A stretch of 8,443 nt of DNA from Ferroplasma sp037442045. GTDB lineage: Archaea > Thermoplasmatota > Thermoplasmata > Thermoplasmatales > Thermoplasmataceae. Below are positions 5,951 to 8,443 of the stretch, piece after piece (position 1 is the stretch's first letter; every line of letters begins with the position of its first letter). The stretch covers positions 1-8,443 of the forward strand of contig NZ_JBBIRC010000053.1 in assembly GCF_037442045.1 (NCBI RefSeq), in the 5' to 3' direction. The notes under the pieces are model-generated. The model was given only the letters and a program-made list of their open reading frames with translations. It made no database searches and was not told the origin of the DNA. Made by a program: the position numbers and the translations under genes.

Positions 5951-7014
5951 ATACAAAAGATATGCTTCTTGAAATGCTTAATATTTATTCCCCCAGTAGC
6001 AATGAAGGTGAAATAGCCAAATTGATAAAAGAGTATATGGTGAAGCTTGATTTTGAAAACCCTGTAATAGACAGTGAATTAAATGTAATATCTGTAAACG
6101 GAAAGGATAAGCCATATGTATTCTTATGTGGGCATGAAGATACTGTTCCCGGAATGCTTGAAGTAAAAGAAGATGTTTACCAGATCTATGGCAGGGGTGC
6201 AGTTGATGCCAAATCATCACTCCTTGCACTTATCCTTGGCGCAAGAAAGGCCATGGACAGGGGGTTTAAAGGCAAAATCCTTGTATCTGCAGCTTCAGGC
6301 GAAGAAAGCGACAGCAAGGGAATAAACAACATATTAAAAAATTACAGTGGCTATGATTATGCTGTTTTTGGTGAGCCTGGAGGCCCAATGAACATAACTG
6401 CAGGTTATAAAGGAAGATTGTTGATGAAAGTATGTGTGAAAACAGGGACACACCATGCAAGCTCTTCATGGATGGAAGCAAATTCAGTAGATCTTCTTAT
6501 GGACCTCTGGACTGCCATAAAGAATAAATACGGAAGCAATAAGGATTTTAATTCTGTCACAGCCGGAATAACGAAATTCAACGGTGGCCAGTATGATAAT
6601 ATGACACCGGAGCAGGCATCCATGTATATAGATATAAGATACCCAAAATCAAGGTCTGAAGAAGATATTGTAAATGAAATGAAATATTATATGAAAAACA
6701 TACTTAAAGAAAATTATACATATGATATAGCGAGCAGGACTCTACCTTACATATCTGACATTAAAAGCCCTCTGGTAAAATCATTCAAATCTGGAATATC
6801 GAAAAATGGAATGGTGCCAAAACTCATATTTAAAAGTGGTTCTGGCGATATGAATACCCTTGGGAATGAATGGAAAATTCCAGCAATAACTTATGGGCCC
6901 GGGAATACACAGTTATCACATACCGGTGATGAAGTAATTGACATAAGGGAAATTGACAGTGCAGTGAATGTTATTTCCGATTCATTGATCGACCTTCAGG
7001 GAAATCAGAGCTAA
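5947..7014 (+). CDS. lysK: LysK, LysW-lysine hydrolase
   Basis: LysK is a zinc/cobalt-dependent peptidase of the M20 family that cleaves LysW-lysine to free lysine and recycle LysW, the last step of the pathway. The 355 residues are normal. The metal and catalytic residues are visible: H63 and D65 in CGHEDTV, D87 in GRGAVDAKSS, the E119-E120 pair in SAASGEES, E143 in FGEPGG, and H325 in QLSHTGDE. THHASS (168-173), in the dimerisation domain, contributes a substrate-contacting His. It starts by an ATGA overlap with lysX, with GAGG seven bases upstream. Its last 33 bases overlap the end of the convergent minus-strand gene. No strong terminator is seen; a short T tract at 7037-7041 could end the operon inside that neighbour. 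Confidence 0.94.
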   Translation: MNTKDMLLEMLNIYSPSSNEGEIAKLIKEYMVKLDFENPVIDSELNVISVNGKDKPYVFLCGHEDTVPGMLEVKEDVYQIYGRGAVDAKSSLLALILGARKAMDRGFKGKILVSAASGEESDSKGINNILKNYSGYDYAVFGEPGGPMNITAGYKGRLLMKVCVKTGTHHASSSWMEANSVDLLMDLWTAIKNKYGSNKDFNSVTAGITKFNGGQYDNMTPEQASMYIDIRYPKSRSEEDIVNEMKYYMKNILKENYTYDIASRTLPYISDIKSPLVKSFKSGISKNGMVPKLIFKSGSGDMNTLGNEWKIPAITYGPGNTQLSHTGDEVIDIREIDSAVNVISDSLIDLQGNQS

Positions 7015-7767
7015 ATAATCTTCGATTTTCTCTCTATTTTTATACAATTCTTTTGATATTTCAATTGGCCTTTTATTGTATAAATCTACCAGTGTTTTTG
7101 ACATATCATGGTTATTAATTCTGTATAAAATATATACTGTAAAAATGGCAAACAATTTATGATATGTTTTATTGTCCACATATAATTCATGTGCCAATGC
7201 AGCCATACGCCTTTTCCACTTTGCTGAATTTTCTGCAGAGGTAAGTATTTCCATAAAAAATCTTGATCCTTCATCACTGTCTATTTCGGTTTTTTCTATA
7301 TATTTAATTAATGTATATTCGAACTGTTTCCCTGGCGAAAAATTTTGGTAATAATCAAATGTAGCCGCGACGGCAAATGGAAAGGCATTAACAATGGGTT
7401 GTATAAGAAAATCTGCAAGAAGCCTGTACATTTTTCTCTCTTCAGAAAAAATTCCTGTTAAAAAATTTATTTTATTCGGATTTACATGCCTTTTCCTGTA
7501 AATTAACAGCGCGTATTGATACATTGCATTCAATTCAAGAAGATCTAAATACTCACTGGAATCAGGGGTTTTATCTCCAAAATCTGCCATCATTTCATTA
7601 CTGGATGATATCATATGGTTAAAGAAATAACCAGGCATAATAAATGTTCTAATTCCTGTCATAAAATAGATGAAATGGGAAGCATTGTATTTCATTCTTT
7701 TTACAGTGGCTCTTTTAAAGTTGTGAATATTTTTTCTTGGGTCCACTTTGCCAAAGTTAAAAATCAT
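6982..7767 (-). CDS. Unrecognised 261-residue protein, convergent to lysK
   Basis: I do not recognise a family. The frame is intact for 261 residues and has a natural amino-acid mix rich in Tyr, Phe, Ile, Lys and Asn, with no Cys and a single Trp (W184). The N-terminal 30 residues are basic (R11, K12, K18, R19, K23, R24, K26). Two stretches, about 32-49 and 204-217, are aromatic and hydrophobic but interrupted by charge or Gly/Pro, so membrane segments are possible, not convincing. Much of the rest (72-92, 108-130, 168-200, 236-257) has a helical pattern. The start at ATG 7767 has no Shine-Dalgarno sequence but has TTAATA 22-27 bases upstream, consistent with a leaderless mRNA. It ends 33 bases inside lysK on the opposite strand. 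A lineage-specific protein is my best guess. Confidence 0.7.
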   Translation of the reverse strand: MIFNFGKVDPRKNIHNFKRATVKRMKYNASHFIYFMTGIRTFIMPGYFFNHMISSSNEMMADFGDKTPDSSEYLDLLELNAMYQYALLIYRKRHVNPNKINFLTGIFSEERKMYRLLADFLIQPIVNAFPFAVAATFDYYQNFSPGKQFEYTLIKYIEKTEIDSDEGSRFFMEILTSAENSAKWKRRMAALAHELYVDNKTYHKLFAIFTVYILYRINNHDMSKTLVDLYNKRPIEISKELYKNREKIEDYLALISLKVDQ

Positions 7768-7788
7768 GGATGTAAATCCAAAAATGAG

Positions 7789-7794
7789 TATTAA
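7789..7794 (-). promoter_or_regulatory. Candidate box A of the convergent gene
   Basis: On the minus strand TTAATA lies 22-27 bases ahead of the ATG at 7767. It sits inside an inverted repeat ATTAAC (7790-7795) / GTTAAT (7803-7808) with a 7-base spacer, so a regulator could overlap the promoter. The element departs from the usual TTTATA, so the call is tentative. Confidence 0.35.
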
Positions 7795-8294
7795 CTGTTA
7801 TTGTTAATCTTTTACATAAGCCCATTCATTTTTGTTATTCCTGTTTTCGGCAATAAATGGAAAACACCATTGTTATGACATATTCCAAATATAAATAATT
7901 TCAGCAATTACCACGGTTTTATCTATACTGAATAAAATTACTCAGTTGCATAATCAATTTATTTGCTTAATAATATTGTAAAAATATACTTTTTCACTCA
8001 ATTTCTGGCTATGGTATTTATTTATAAGAATTTTTAAATGAATATTCTTTTAACCCTAAAAATATCTTTATACATCTCATTTTTCCTGAAATATAGTATT
8101 TCTTCTGCAATACTTCTTTATGCATTTGAACGTTCTGGCACTTTCAGTTGAATTTTTGATCTTAATATTACTACATAATATGATTATAGTTAATTACCTG
8201 TATCAGTATACTTTTGTTTAGTAATTTTGTTATACATTTTTTTGCATAGAACTGCCTCTTGATAAACTGAGAAATCCTGATCTTATAGTTTTTT

Positions 8295-8307
8295 TGAGGT
8301 CACCTCA
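8295..8307. repeat. Palindrome TGAGGTCACCTCA
   Basis: A perfect 13-base odd palindrome (6-bp arms around a central C), more GC-rich than its surroundings and directly preceded on the plus strand by six T residues (8289-8294). It could be a protein-binding site about 120 bases ahead of a possible gene start at 8416, or part of a transcript end. The sequence is certain; the role is unknown. Confidence 0.4.
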
Positions 8308-8382
8308 GAATATGGAAAAAATAGTGGTATTAATATAAAGTTTTACTGAGATTTTGATTAATTTTTTATTTATTTTTGATAA

Positions 8383-8391
8383 TTTATAAAA
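8383..8391 (+). promoter_or_regulatory. Candidate box A near the window end
   Basis: TTTATAAAA is close to the archaeal box A consensus and is centred about 29 bases ahead of the ATG at 8416. It would suit a leaderless or very short-leader gene reading out of the window. Confidence 0.4.
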
Positions 8392-8415
8392 TGCTAAAAT
8401 CAATAATTGGATTTT

Positions 8416-8443
8416 ATGCATTATTCAACTGATTATATTGTAG
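8416..8443 (+). CDS. Possible start of a gene running off the window
   Basis: From ATG 8416 a frame (MHYSTDYIV) stays open to the last base, only nine codons, which by itself means little. The reason to list it is the good box A at 8383-8391 at a leaderless-type distance. No product can be suggested. Confidence 0.2.

Larger units (their letters stand above)
7768..8443. other. AT-rich region without a sizeable gene
   Basis: This 676-base stretch has many stop codons in all frames and no frame I would call a gene before the last few bases. It begins with the promoter of the minus-strand gene. A minus-strand frame without an ATG (about 8070-8190), containing ESARTFKCIKKYC, is open for roughly 40 codons, which is not rare in such sequence. 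A 13-bp palindrome at 8295-8307 follows a run of T. No tRNA, CRISPR or transposase remnant was seen. Confidence 0.5.

Noticed and set aside
8070..8190. Short open minus-strand frame containing ESARTFKCIKKYC
   Set aside because: It has no ATG and no recognised domain, and its composition is what AT-rich DNA gives by chance.
8250..8300. C/D-box guide RNA suggested by TGATAA and CTGA elements near 8260-8280
   Set aside because: The C box consensus RTGATGA is not present and the spacing between the CTGA-like boxes does not fit a C/D RNA.

Overview
The window looks like a piece of a moderately AT-rich archaeal chromosome. The evidence is a six-gene lysine operon of the LysW carrier-protein type, box A (TATA) elements 22-30 bases ahead of several starts, at least two genes that appear leaderless, frequent ATA, AGA and AGG codons, and a tRNA-Cys gene without an intron. 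Protein style and base composition suggest the Thermoplasmatales (Ferroplasma/Acidiplasma/Picrophilus group). That placement is inferred from memory of such sequences, not from a search.

Layout: (a) 1-72, a tRNA-Cys gene on the minus strand that ends exactly at the window edge. (b) 193-978, a divergently transcribed short-chain dehydrogenase/reductase of the FabG-like class in which the usual Tyr/Lys catalytic pair is replaced. It is followed by a 12-bp hairpin. (c) 979-1329, a stretch with no convincing gene. (d) 1330-1686, a small single-domain cupin with a leaderless-type promoter. (e) 1687-1945, an AT-rich promoter region with two inverted repeats and a good box A. (f) 1946-7014, lysW-lysY-lysZ-lysJ-lysX-lysK, packed with overlaps or 1-2 base gaps, each gene preceded by a Shine-Dalgarno sequence. 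(g) 6982-7767 on the minus strand, an unrecognised 261-residue protein whose 3' end overlaps the end of lysK by 33 bases. (h) 7768-8443, AT-rich DNA with no sizeable gene, a 13-bp palindrome, and a possible leaderless start right at the window end.

The operon is the second half of lysine synthesis from alpha-aminoadipate (AAA). LysX joins AAA to the C-terminal glutamate of the small zinc protein LysW. LysZ phosphorylates the bound AAA, LysY reduces it to the semialdehyde, LysJ transaminates it to LysW-lysine, and LysK releases lysine. All five enzymes and the carrier are present and intact. The genes that make AAA (homocitrate synthase, homoaconitase, homoisocitrate dehydrogenase) and a LysM-type regulator are not in this window. 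The system is known in Thermus and Sulfolobus, so I see no wholly new system here. The most unusual points are the tRNA-Cys elbow sequence, the LysW tail codons that double as the lysY ribosome-binding site with a TTG start, the candidate operator ahead of lysW, and the unrecognised convergent gene.
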